Source of the DNA: Pseudothermotoga sp.
GTDB taxonomy: Bacteria > Thermotogota > Thermotogae > Thermotogales > DSM-5069
Assembly (NCBI GenBank): GCA_028276125.1
Contig: JAPYWY010000005.1
Location: 1 to 19,689 of the forward strand
Reading direction: 5' to 3'
DNA length: 19,689 nucleotides
Under the pieces are notes generated by a model. It ran no database searches. It worked only from the letters and a program-made list of their open reading frames with translations, and was not told the origin of the DNA. Shown piece by piece: positions 1 to 7,353 of the stretch. Made by a program: the position numbers and the translations under genes. Each line of letters begins with the position of its first letter. Within the stretch, counting starts at the first letter, position 1.

Positions 1-512
1 TTTTGCTGAGGGGGAGCACGGGCATCGGCGCTGAACTTGGACACATGAACGTTATGCCTAACGGTCCAAAGTGTGGCTGTGGCGCACGTGGATGTCTCGA
101 AGCCTTGGCTTCGGCAACGGCCATAAAGAATTTCGTGAAGGATGGTTTCGAAAGGCACAAAGATTCATCGCTGTTTCGAAACAAGAGCGCTGAAGCGGTG
201 ACACCGAAGGATGTGTTCGATCACGCGAAGATGGGCGATCAGTTCGCGCTCGAGATCTTCAACATCGTCGTCGATGCATTGGCTGCGGCAGTGGGAAGTC
301 TGATAAACATCTTCAATCCACAGATCGTTGTTCTCGGTGGAGGTATGGCGAACGCGGGTGAATTCTTGCTCGCACCGATCGAAGAGCGCGCCAAGAACTA
401 CGTCTTGCCGACCATGCTGGGCACCTATCGCATTGCTTTGAGTCGACTCGGCAAGGATGCGGGCATACTGGGAGCCGCTTCCATCGTTTACGAAAGGTTG
501 GGCAAAAAATGA
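1..512 (+). CDS. ROK-family sugar kinase (glucokinase-like), C-terminal part
   Basis: This is the 3' part of a ROK (repressor/ORF/kinase) protein; the frame is open to the window edge, so the true start is upstream and about half of the usual ~310-aa protein is missing. The visible part opens with the ROK signature: a glycine-rich stretch ending in GAELGH, then the zinc-binding CGCGARGCLE cluster, whose Cys residues and preceding His coordinate Zn in family members. A C-terminal GGGMAN loop and a GAAS segment complete the ATP/sugar-binding fold. ROK kinases phosphorylate glucose or related sugars using ATP in the cytoplasm; NagC/XylR-type repressors share the domain but carry an N-terminal HTH, which cannot be checked here. 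It overlaps the next gene by 4 nt (ATGA), indicating one transcript. Glucokinase is the likelier role, but the substrate is an inference. Confidence 0.85.
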   Translation, partial: LLRGSTGIGAELGHMNVMPNGPKCGCGARGCLEALASATAIKNFVKDGFERHKDSSLFRNKSAEAVTPKDVFDHAKMGDQFALEIFNIVVDALAAAVGSLINIFNPQIVVLGGGMANAGEFLLAPIEERAKNYVLPTMLGTYRIALSRLGKDAGILGAASIVYERLGKK

Positions 513-991
513 AACTGCTCTTGGTGAGCGATACGCACGTGCCCGTTTATTTGAAATCCCTACCGGCCGGTTTGATCGAGCTCGCTAAACAAGTGGACAT
601 CGTGGCGGGTCTGGGCGATTACGTGGATTTGAACACGGTGCTCGAACTGAAATTTGTTTCTCGGAACTTCTACGCGGTTCATGGCAACATGGACGAAGTA
701 GACGTCAAAGACTCTTTGCCGCAAGTGCTCACGGTGCACATCGGTGGGTTGAACGTGGGTCTGTGCCACGGTTGGGGTCCACCTCAGCACATAAGAGAAA
801 GGATATTGAAGTTCTTTGAAGAGAAACCACACGTTATCTTCTATGGACACACGCATTTTCCTGACGACTCACAGCTCGAAGGAACACGTTTCATCAATCC
901 CGGAAGCTTCGGTGAAAACGGCAGCATCGCCATCGTTGAGATATGCGATTCGCAACTGAAAGTGAACTTCAAGAAACTGCCCATCGTTTGA
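509..991 (+). CDS. Metallophosphoesterase, YfcE/MJ0936-type phosphodiesterase
   Basis: A 160-aa calcineurin-like phosphoesterase of the small YfcE/MJ0936 class, the usual length for the family. All metal-binding motifs are present: SDTH (D8, H10), GD (D37), GNMD (N60), a lone His in LCHG (H87), GHTH (H114, H116) and the trailing INPGSFG loop. Such enzymes are Mn- or Ni-dependent cytoplasmic phosphodiesterases active on model diesters; the physiological substrate is generally unknown. The ATG start at 509 overlaps the upstream TGA (ATGA), pointing to translational coupling with the ROK gene. Its own stop overlaps a candidate TTG start of the next gene. The role within this ROK/PP-loop/Mfd group cannot be read from the sequence. 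Confidence 0.9.
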   Translation: MKLLLVSDTHVPVYLKSLPAGLIELAKQVDIVAGLGDYVDLNTVLELKFVSRNFYAVHGNMDEVDVKDSLPQVLTVHIGGLNVGLCHGWGPPQHIRERILKFFEEKPHVIFYGHTHFPDDSQLEGTRFINPGSFGENGSIAIVEICDSQLKVNFKKLPIV

Positions 992-1923
992 TCCAAGAGA
1001 TAAGAAGCGTCGCTCGGGACAAGAACGTCGTTGTGGCTTTCTCTGGTGGTGAAGACAGCAGTCTTGCGGCCTACATTTGCAAGCTCGCACTTGGACCAGA
1101 ACGCGTGATCCTCGCCACCGTCGATTGGGGACAGTTCACCTACGGAACGATTAAGGAAAATGTGGCTGCTTCGGCGCTGAGACTTGGCCTGAGACACGTC
1201 GTCTTGGACGGCACCGAAAGACAGAGAAAAGTGTGGAGGCACGGTCCAAACTGCAACGAGTGTACGAGGTTTGCAAAACTGCTCACCATCCGAACGACTT
1301 TCCCGGACAGTGTGATCGTCACCGGTTCGAACCAATCTGACAGTTGGGGAAGGATTGGACCCAAAGTCCATGACAGTTTCTATTCACCGTTGAAGGAACT
1401 CACGAAAGATTCGATCAGACAGCTGCTGAAGCTTTTTCAGATTCAGCCTGTGAAGGTCGGTGAGTCCTCAATTCGCGAAGGTTGTAAACTGAAACATTTG
1501 ATGAAGATGTTGATAAATCCTGTCTACCATGGAAGGGCGGTCGCGGAAGCAAACGAAGTCTTGCTCGACTTCCTCCGAAGGAACAGCAAAAACGTACAGC
1601 TCGCCAACGTGAAGATCATCGGACCGCTCTCGAGGAACGTTGCTCTCGTCAACGTGCACCCACTGCTCAACAACGAAGAGAAACAGGAACTACTCTCGAT
1701 CCTCAAAAACATCGACACGATCGATGAAGTTTTCATACTCGATAAACCTGTGAGACTCAAAGTTCTTGCGAATCCTGGCCTGTACAACGATCCAAGTGCA
1801 CGCGAGGACGTCTTCAGAGGCTTCATCGAGAGGGATTTCGCTGTTTCCGTGACACCCGTTTGGATCAAGGCTCGAAACAATCGCTTGAGAACCTTCCAAG
1901 TGGTGGACTTCGAATATGAGTAG
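988..1923 (+). CDS. PP-loop ATP-pyrophosphatase superfamily protein, function unknown
   Basis: The N-terminal half is an adenine-nucleotide alpha-hydrolase (PP-loop) domain: the SGGEDSS loop lies at residues 19-25, a TGSNQSD segment at 112-118, and a PLKELTKD segment follows as in other PP-loop enzymes. A CNEC motif (C89, C92) could carry sulfur or bind metal, as in some tRNA-thiolation or LarE/QueC-like relatives. The last ~100 residues form a domain I do not recognise. PP-loop proteins adenylate a substrate and release pyrophosphate; the substrate here is unknown. Two starts are possible: TTG at 988, overlapping the upstream stop as TTGA (311 aa, chosen because this gene chain uses 4-nt overlaps), or ATG at 943 (326 aa, 49-nt overlap). 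Neither has a strong Shine-Dalgarno site. The stop overlaps the mfd start by 8 nt. Confidence 0.75.
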   Translation: MIQEIRSVARDKNVVVAFSGGEDSSLAAYICKLALGPERVILATVDWGQFTYGTIKENVAASALRLGLRHVVLDGTERQRKVWRHGPNCNECTRFAKLLTIRTTFPDSVIVTGSNQSDSWGRIGPKVHDSFYSPLKELTKDSIRQLLKLFQIQPVKVGESSIREGCKLKHLMKMLINPVYHGRAVAEANEVLLDFLRRNSKNVQLANVKIIGPLSRNVALVNVHPLLNNEEKQELLSILKNIDTIDEVFILDKPVRLKVLANPGLYNDPSAREDVFRGFIERDFAVSVTPVWIKARNNRLRTFQVVDFEYE

Positions 1924-4717
1924 CTTGAAGGATCTTCTGAATCGTCCCTCTGAAAAACCGATCCTGTTGATAGTCCCCACCGAGAAAGAAGCATCACAGA
2001 TCGCTTCGACCTTGAATGCTCGATACTTCCCAGGTCCAGACGTCTTCCCCTTCGAGGAAGTACCCGTCTCTTTCTTCGTTCGCAAAGGTCGTATCGAAAC
2101 GCTCTGGAGCCTTTTAAACAAAGAGTGCAAGCTGGTCGTGACGAGTGTGCACTCCGCGAGCCGCTTCACGATGAATGTTGAGTCTTTGAAAAGTCTTTCG
2201 ATGAGGTTCAAGCGGAACGAAAGGTTCGTCGATGCAGGTTGGCTCCAGAGGCTTGGCTACGAGAGAGCTTACTTGGTGAGGTCGGGTGGGGAGTTCGCCA
2301 TCAGAGGCGACATCATCGATGTATTCCCGCCGGCCTACGAAAGACCCATACGCATCGAGTTGTTCGGAAATTCGATTGAAGACATCAGAAGTTTCGATGT
2401 CATCAGCCAGACTTCGATTGAGAAGTTGGAGGAATTCGTTCTTTTGCCCGCACGAGAGTACGCGTGTGAGAGTCACGACTACGATACGATCGTCGGAAAA
2501 GCTGGCTCGAACGGCACGATATTCGATTACGCAAACTTCGAAATTCTTCTGGTGGATGCGGATAGATGCTTCGAAGAGTTCGCAAAGCTGGAAAGACAGA
2601 TCAGGGAATTTCTTTCGGACGAACAGTACGAAGAGTACAGAAAATACTCTGGATTGAACCTCGCTGAACTTCAGCGAAGGCTCCAGAATGCGAAAGAGGT
2701 GCAACTCGAGCTTCAAGGACTCGAATACTCCGAAAAGAAGACTGGCTTGCTCCAAGTTCCCATCATTGATGAGGAAGAACTCAACGTGGGTGATTTCGTG
2801 GTACACGAAAACTACGGCGTGGGAGTCTTCGAGGCCGTCAAGCCAGTGACGAACGCCCTCGGCACGAAGGAGTACATCGTGATAAGGTACGAAGATGCAA
2901 CCATCTATGTGCCCGTCGAAAGATTGGACAAGATCCACAAGTACATTGGCGATCCAGACGTGAAGATCGATCGGCTCCACGGAGGAACGTGGAAGAGAAG
3001 GCTCGACAAGGTCAAAGAGGATTTGAGAAGGAAGATAGCCGAACTCGTAGACATCTACATGAAAAGACAAGAAGCTAAGGGACTTGGACTTGTAGGCGAT
3101 TCCGACATGGAACGAAGGTTCGCCGAGACCTTCCCATACGTTGAAACCCACGATCAATCCGTTGCCATCCAGGATGTTCTGGAGGACCTTGCGAGCGATC
3201 GCCCGATGGACAGGCTGCTCTGTGGTGATGCCGGTTACGGCAAGACCGAGGTGGCTCTGAGGGCAGCGTTCAGATGTGTCGTGAGTGGAAAACAAGTTGC
3301 CTTGCTCGTCCCTACTACGGTGCTGGCAAAACAGCACTACAGGATCTTCAAACAGAGGATGGAACCGTTCGGTGTGTCCGTAGCGCTGCTGGACAGATCA
3401 GTTCCTAAGTCTGAACGAAGTAAGATAGTCGAAGATCTGAGGGCAGGGAAGATAGACGTGCTGATAGGAACAAGTGCGTTGCTATCCGACAACGTCAAGT
3501 TTTCTGATCTCGGGCTTGTCATCATCGACGAGGAACAGAACTTCGGTGTGGAACAGAAAGAGACCTTCAAGAAGATCAGGCTGAACGTTAACGTTCTGTC
3601 CATGAGTGCCACACCCATACCGAGAACCTTGCACATGGCGATGAACGGTATGAGAGACATGAGCGTCTTGACGACTCCTCCTTTGGGAAGACTGCCCGTG
3701 GTGACGTACGTTGCCCGTTACGATGACAGACTCGTCAGGGGTGCGATACTGAGGGAGATCAACAGGGGTGGACAGGTGATCTACGTGCACAACCGTGTTG
3801 AAGATTTGCGTGAGGTCTACGAAAAGATCTGCAGACTGGTACCCGAAGCGCGTATCGTCATGGCACACGGTCAGATGCCCACGAGGAAGTTGATGGAGGC
3901 AGTCAGAAGCTTCTACGAGAGAAACTCGGATGTGATCGTTTGCACTTCGATCATGCAAAACGGTATAGACGTGCCTTCGGCGAACACGATCATCGTCGAT
4001 GATGCACACCACTACGGTTTGGCCCAACTTTACCAGCTCAGAGGAAGGGTGGGAAGGAGTGACAAAAGGGCCTTCGCGTACTTCCTATTCGATTCCGAAC
4101 TTAACCCCTCCGCGTTGAAGAGGCTTCAAGTCATAAGGGAATTCTCTGGCCCTGGGAGCGGCTTGAAGATTGCACTGAAAGACATGGAAATAAGAGGCAT
4201 AGGAACCATCTTTGGTTTTGAACAACATGGCAACGTGAACGCTGTCGGCTTGAACATGTACTTGCAGATACTCAACGAAGAACTCAAACATACGATGCAT
4301 GCCGAACCTCTCGAACGTGTGGACGTTGAGATCGAAGGTGTTCCAGGTTCATTCTACATACCTGAAGATTTCATCGAAAACGAGATGGAGAGGCTCAGAA
4401 CGTACCGAAGAATGGCTTCTTGTGAAAGTCTGAAATCACTCGACGAATTGAAGACCGAGTTGAGAGACAGATTCGGTGAACTGCCCGAACAAGTGGAACA
4501 ACTGATCGATCTGTTCAAGATAAGGCTCGTGGCGATCCAAAAGAAGATCAAAAAGATCGCTTTCGACGAAACGACTTTGAAGCTTTACACTGAAAACGGT
4601 TCACTGAAACTGCCTGGAAAGTTCATCTACAACGAGAAAGAGAAGGTCTATCTGCTCTACAATGTTCCTGCGGAAAGATGTCTTTCACTGCTCAAAAAGA
4701 TCTTCCTAAGGGACTGA
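1916..4717 (+). CDS. mfd: Transcription-repair coupling factor Mfd
   Basis: A 933-aa Mfd, which displaces stalled RNA polymerase from lesions and recruits UvrA. Domains in order: a shortened UvrB-like N-terminal region (~1-260; about 1150 aa total in E. coli, so the shortfall is here), an RNA-polymerase-interacting CarD-like domain (~285-345, GDFVVHENYG to IYVPVERLD), a basic relay helix (~359-389), and two RecG-like helicase lobes. Lobe motifs include Walker A GDAGYGKT (437-444), motif II DEEQ (538-541), SATPIPR (563-569) and QLRGRVGR (707-714), followed by the TRG translocation region (~747-763) and the C-terminal D7 domain (~800-930). Motif II is DEEQ where I expect DEEH. The ATG at 1916 overlaps the upstream gene by 8 nt and has a GGTGGA ribosome site. 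The 3' end overlaps the opposite-strand gene by 12 bp. Confidence 0.97.
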   Translation: MSSLKDLLNRPSEKPILLIVPTEKEASQIASTLNARYFPGPDVFPFEEVPVSFFVRKGRIETLWSLLNKECKLVVTSVHSASRFTMNVESLKSLSMRFKRNERFVDAGWLQRLGYERAYLVRSGGEFAIRGDIIDVFPPAYERPIRIELFGNSIEDIRSFDVISQTSIEKLEEFVLLPAREYACESHDYDTIVGKAGSNGTIFDYANFEILLVDADRCFEEFAKLERQIREFLSDEQYEEYRKYSGLNLAELQRRLQNAKEVQLELQGLEYSEKKTGLLQVPIIDEEELNVGDFVVHENYGVGVFEAVKPVTNALGTKEYIVIRYEDATIYVPVERLDKIHKYIGDPDVKIDRLHGGTWKRRLDKVKEDLRRKIAELVDIYMKRQEAKGLGLVGDSDMERRFAETFPYVETHDQSVAIQDVLEDLASDRPMDRLLCGDAGYGKTEVALRAAFRCVVSGKQVALLVPTTVLAKQHYRIFKQRMEPFGVSVALLDRSVPKSERSKIVEDLRAGKIDVLIGTSALLSDNVKFSDLGLVIIDEEQNFGVEQKETFKKIRLNVNVLSMSATPIPRTLHMAMNGMRDMSVLTTPPLGRLPVVTYVARYDDRLVRGAILREINRGGQVIYVHNRVEDLREVYEKICRLVPEARIVMAHGQMPTRKLMEAVRSFYERNSDVIVCTSIMQNGIDVPSANTIIVDDAHHYGLAQLYQLRGRVGRSDKRAFAYFLFDSELNPSALKRLQVIREFSGPGSGLKIALKDMEIRGIGTIFGFEQHGNVNAVGLNMYLQILNEELKHTMHAEPLERVDVEIEGVPGSFYIPEDFIENEMERLRTYRRMASCESLKSLDELKTELRDRFGELPEQVEQLIDLFKIRLVAIQKKIKKIAFDETTLKLYTENGSLKLPGKFIYNEKEKVYLLYNVPAERCLSLLKKIFLRD

Positions 4718-5386
4718 CAGAAAAACATAACCTTCCTCGGTGAGCAACACTGCCAGGTCCTTCTTCATACCCTTTGCTCCTTCTTTCAGTTCGACTATGA
4801 GTTGTCTGTCGAGCACGATCATTTTCTTTGCACAATCGCTCGGGACGTTCCTGTAGAAACCAACGAATTTGAACGAAACGATCTTTTCTTGTGCGAGAAA
4901 GGTCTGGATCGCTTTTAAAACTCTGTTCCTTTGCTCCTCGCTCATGCTGGACGGCTTGAAGCGGACCGTTCGAAGCAAAGGAACGTTCCTGCTGCGCACG
5001 TTCACTCTGAACACACTCTTTCTCAAGTCGAGCACAAGCTCCAACACAAACTTTTTCAACGAAGGTGTGACTTTGAGAACGGTGGAATGGACTTTGCTCG
5101 ACGTTTCCTCAAATTTCATTCTCTCCATCAACGGTTCTTTCACTTTCAACGTCTGATCGACCATCTTCACGGAGGAACTTTCAATGAGGTGTGACAGAAC
5201 GCGAGCAGAAGTTTGCAAGGATAGGCGTTTCAGTTCGCAGCTCAGGGTCGCACTCGAAAGCCTCGGCTTCACCACCGATCGTTCTTCTTTCACGTTGAAG
5301 CTTGGAAGGGAGGGATCGAGCGCATGAACTTTTATGAAGCCGAGTTCGAGTTTCAGAGTATCAACAATCTGTTTCAGGAACGACAT
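4706..5386 (-). CDS. Uncharacterised protein, distal gene of the flagellar/chemotaxis run
   Basis: A 226-aa protein I do not recognise. It has no signal peptide, no clear membrane segment and no Cys pair or nucleotide-binding motif. Residues ~30-115 are rich in Ser, Lys, Leu and Val, with alternating polar/hydrophobic runs suggesting beta structure or an extended region; residues ~150-226 look like a small alpha/beta domain. The ATG at 5386 lies 13 nt inside the end of the upstream 162-aa gene, so the two are probably coupled, and the pair trails fliA and a small protein. Its TAG stop (4706-4708) lies within the last codons of mfd on the other strand. A motility or export-related role is suggested only by position. 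That it is a real gene rests on the overlap pattern, strand and lack of a better frame on the other strand. Confidence 0.72.
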   Translation of the reverse strand: MSFLKQIVDTLKLELGFIKVHALDPSLPSFNVKEERSVVKPRLSSATLSCELKRLSLQTSARVLSHLIESSSVKMVDQTLKVKEPLMERMKFEETSSKVHSTVLKVTPSLKKFVLELVLDLRKSVFRVNVRSRNVPLLRTVRFKPSSMSEEQRNRVLKAIQTFLAQEKIVSFKFVGFYRNVPSDCAKKMIVLDRQLIVELKEGAKGMKKDLAVLLTEEGYVFLSVP

Positions 5387-5862
5387 ACGAACTCGAGTGC
5401 TTTAGCCAATCTTTGAAAGGGTTCCATCACGTCGAATTCTTCCACGATTTTCTTGAGCTTTTCTACCTTGTCTTGGCTGAAGTTGGACTTGGCTATGAAC
5501 TTCAGACTTTCTGTTTGCGAGGAAATAACACACTCGTTCGGTTCCGAATCTTGATCCTGCTCGGACTTGGTTGCAGGATGGGACGAGACGTAATAAACTT
5601 GGTCGGAGGATTCCACGAGCGATATGTTGTCGGTCAGAAAGATCTCGGGTTTCTGCTCGACATTCTTCAGAAGGCTCTTGGCGATGATCTCGACGGTGAG
5701 GTACAAGTCCAAAGATTTGCCGTACAGTATCTTTTGGAGCGGTGTGGGTGATACAGGCTCCGTGTACTTGAACTCCTGAGGGATTCCAAACTCATCGACT
5801 ATCAGAACCGCACCAACGTATTTTTCCTCTATCTTTCTAACGCTCACATAGCCGATCTTCAC
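5374..5862 (-). CDS. Conserved uncharacterised protein coupled to fliA region
   Basis: A 162-aa cytoplasmic-looking protein of unknown function. The first ~75 residues (YVGAVLIVDEFG, then EFKYTEPVSPTPLQKILYG, then LLKNVEQKPEIFL) have the look of a widespread uncharacterised bacterial family whose members, as I recall, share the EF.(Y/V)T.PV.PT..Q..LYG pattern; this is from memory and was not searched. Residues ~93-115 are acidic and Ser/Gln-rich, probably a linker, followed by a C-terminal helix-rich segment (KVEKLKKIVEEFD). The start is GTG at 5862, overlapping the upstream stop as GTGA, and the end overlaps the next gene by 13 nt. This makes it the middle gene of a coupled trio after fliA. 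Confidence 0.75.
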   Translation of the reverse strand: MKIGYVSVRKIEEKYVGAVLIVDEFGIPQEFKYTEPVSPTPLQKILYGKSLDLYLTVEIIAKSLLKNVEQKPEIFLTDNISLVESSDQVYYVSSHPATKSEQDQDSEPNECVISSQTESLKFIAKSNFSQDKVEKLKKIVEEFDVMEPFQRLAKALEFVCRS

Positions 5863-6161
5863 AATCTCACATCCAGTATTGTTCCTTTTTCGGGTTCGTG
5901 CGTTTCGTTCACAGGAACGTTTCGACGGCTTGAGGGTCTGTAAAAGCTGGAAGAACTCCTCTCTTCGGTGGAAGAACCGACCGTTTTCTGCTCCACAGCC
6001 TCGCGTGGATTGACCATTCGTGACTGCTGAGCAGATTTTTGGATCATCTGCGCGTTCGTCATTTGAGCCAACGCGATCTGGGCATTGACTTGTTGAGAGA
6101 TGTTGGATGAAACATCCACACCTCTCACGATCACCGTCTGCAGATCAACTGGATTTACCAT
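5859..6161 (-). CDS. Small protein immediately downstream of fliA
   Basis: A 100-aa protein without membrane segments. Residues 1-50 are helix-forming and Gln/Ala/Met-rich (MVNPVDLQTVIVRG, then a long QQ/AQ-containing helix); residues ~60-100 are Ser/Arg/Glu/Pro-rich and look disordered. The NP(V)DLQ...R start followed by a Gln-rich helix resembles small proteins I remember next to sigD/fliA in clostridial flagellar clusters; this is recall, not a search. It has a very strong ribosome site (GGGGGAGG just upstream of ATG 6161) inside the 3' end of fliA, which it overlaps by 17 nt. Its position matches swrB after sigD in Bacillus, but SwrB has a membrane anchor and this does not. An accessory or regulatory role in motility is inferred from position alone. 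Confidence 0.75.
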   Translation of the reverse strand: MVNPVDLQTVIVRGVDVSSNISQQVNAQIALAQMTNAQMIQKSAQQSRMVNPREAVEQKTVGSSTEERSSSSFYRPSSRRNVPVNETHEPEKGTILDVRL

Positions 6162-6870
6162 CTTCCTCCCCCAGCACGTGTTTCTTAATCTTGATCAGGG
6201 CACTGGAGAGTATCTGAGAGACTCTCGATTCGCTCACTCCAAGGATGAGACCTATTTCCTTCAAGGAAAGTTCTTGTTCGAACCTCAGCGACAAAACCAA
6301 CTGTTCACGCTCGGACAATTGCTTTATCGCTTCAGTCACTTGCTCGAGCAGTATCTCTCTGTAAGCAACCTGTAGTGGTTCCGTGCTGTCCTCCACATCC
6401 ACGCCGTACGAATCGTAGGTATCGTAAAGATATTCGTCCAACCTCAAAAACTGTTTTCGTACCATTTCGTTCTTAGCGCGCACCACTTCTTCGTTGCTCA
6501 AGTTTGTGTAAAGGCTTATCTCTTCGTCCGTCGGGTGCCTACCCAGCTTAGATTCAAGCTCGTAGATCGCCTTCTCAACCTCTTTGATGTTCTTCCTCAG
6601 ATTTCTCGGCATCCAATCTATGTTCCTCAGATAGTCGTACATGGCACCTTTGATCCTCTTTACAAGGAATGTTTTCAAATTCACTCCTCTTCGCGGATCG
6701 TACCTGCGAACAGCCGAGATGAGTGCAAGAACACCTTCTTGTATGAGATCTTCAACTTCGATGTTCTTCGGTAAATGCTGCATTAGATCGTTCGCGATCC
6801 TCTTCACCGTGGGCAACAGTTCTTTCACGATCTGCTCTTCGTCCATATCGTACACGTTGCACCGCCTCAC
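6145..6870 (-). CDS. fliA: RNA polymerase sigma-28 factor (FliA/SigD/WhiG family)
   Basis: A sigma-70-family factor of the FliA/SigD class, 241 aa with the usual three-region layout and no region 1. Region 2 covers ~14-86 (VEDLIQEG core-binding segment, then KTFLVKRIKGAMYDYLR for -10 recognition). Region 3 covers ~93-140, with GRHPTDEEI typical of the family. Region 4 covers ~176-234, with the helix-turn-helix LSLKEIGLILGVSESRVSQI. It directs late flagellar (flagellin, motor, chemotaxis) gene transcription; no FlgM anti-sigma factor is visible in this window. The longest start is GTG 6870, directly abutting the cheD stop. A GTG at 6855 (236 aa) sits just after a GAGGCGGTG ribosome site and may be the real start. 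The order cheC-cheD-fliA matches the Bacillus fla/che operon. Confidence 0.95.
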   Translation of the reverse strand: MRRCNVYDMDEEQIVKELLPTVKRIANDLMQHLPKNIEVEDLIQEGVLALISAVRRYDPRRGVNLKTFLVKRIKGAMYDYLRNIDWMPRNLRKNIKEVEKAIYELESKLGRHPTDEEISLYTNLSNEEVVRAKNEMVRKQFLRLDEYLYDTYDSYGVDVEDSTEPLQVAYREILLEQVTEAIKQLSEREQLVLSLRFEQELSLKEIGLILGVSESRVSQILSSALIKIKKHVLGEEDGKSS

Positions 6871-7353
6871 TCAGATTTCGAGCACCTGTATCGTCTCTCC
6901 GCCTCCCACTTTTCTCACAAGCAGTTTTCCAGTCTCTATGTTGTATTCTATGCTTCTGGCTCTGTTTCCTCCCACGTCTTCAGCCTTGAGGGGCACTTGA
7001 TGGTACTTCAACCAGTATCGCACAGCCTCAACGTTCCTCGCACCGACGTTCATCCCGGAGCTCTCGAACATCGAGGCTCCACCGGCTATCTTTGCCTCGA
7101 GCCTCGATTTGGATCCACCCAAGGAAAGAAGCCTTTCTATCAACGCCGCGATCGCGGTGTCCGCGTACTTGCCAGGCAACTGAACGTCTCTTCCGCCGCT
7201 GTCGGGGAGCATCACGTGCGCCATTCCTCCCACCTTGGCGACGGGATCCCTCATGCACACACCGACACAGGAGCCGAGCCCGAGCGTGATGATCACGGCG
7301 GGATTGCGCTCGACTGCAAGCTCTCCTATACCGATGACAATCTTCTTGCTCAT
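6871..7353 (-). CDS. cheD: Chemoreceptor glutamine deamidase CheD
   Basis: A 160-aa CheD, the family's normal size. CheD deamidates specific glutamines on methyl-accepting chemotaxis receptors and forms a complex with CheC that raises CheC phosphatase activity. The catalytic Cys-His pair is visible in LGLGSCVGVCM (C29) and GGMAHVMLP (H46), with T23 in place as the third residue; the Thermotoga maritima enzyme uses the equivalent Cys, His and Thr. The conserved AKIAGGASMF segment and the R.VEAV.YWL region (receptor/CheC-binding face) are also present. The ATG at 7353 overlaps the cheC stop (ATGA) and is preceded by an AAGGTGGG ribosome site. No receptor gene lies in the window, so its substrates are encoded elsewhere. 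Confidence 0.96.
   Translation of the reverse strand: MSKKIVIGIGELAVERNPAVIITLGLGSCVGVCMRDPVAKVGGMAHVMLPDSGGRDVQLPGKYADTAIAALIERLLSLGGSKSRLEAKIAGGASMFESSGMNVGARNVEAVRYWLKYHQVPLKAEDVGGNRARSIEYNIETGKLLVRKVGGGETIQVLEI

Noticed and set aside
1090..1371. Short open frames on the minus strand across the phosphodiesterase/PP-loop junction
   Set aside because: They oppose recognised protein motifs (GHTH, SGGEDS, CNEC) on the plus strand and have no ribosome site or homology that I can see.
2114..3337. 407-codon open frame on the minus strand inside mfd
   Set aside because: It lies wholly antisense to strongly conserved Mfd domains, has no recognisable motif, and reflects codon bias of the sense gene leaving few stops on the other strand.
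4697..4704. AAGATCTT palindrome near the convergent junction as a terminator
   Set aside because: It has no loop and no further stem, and the flanking T/A runs are short, so it cannot form a convincing intrinsic terminator.
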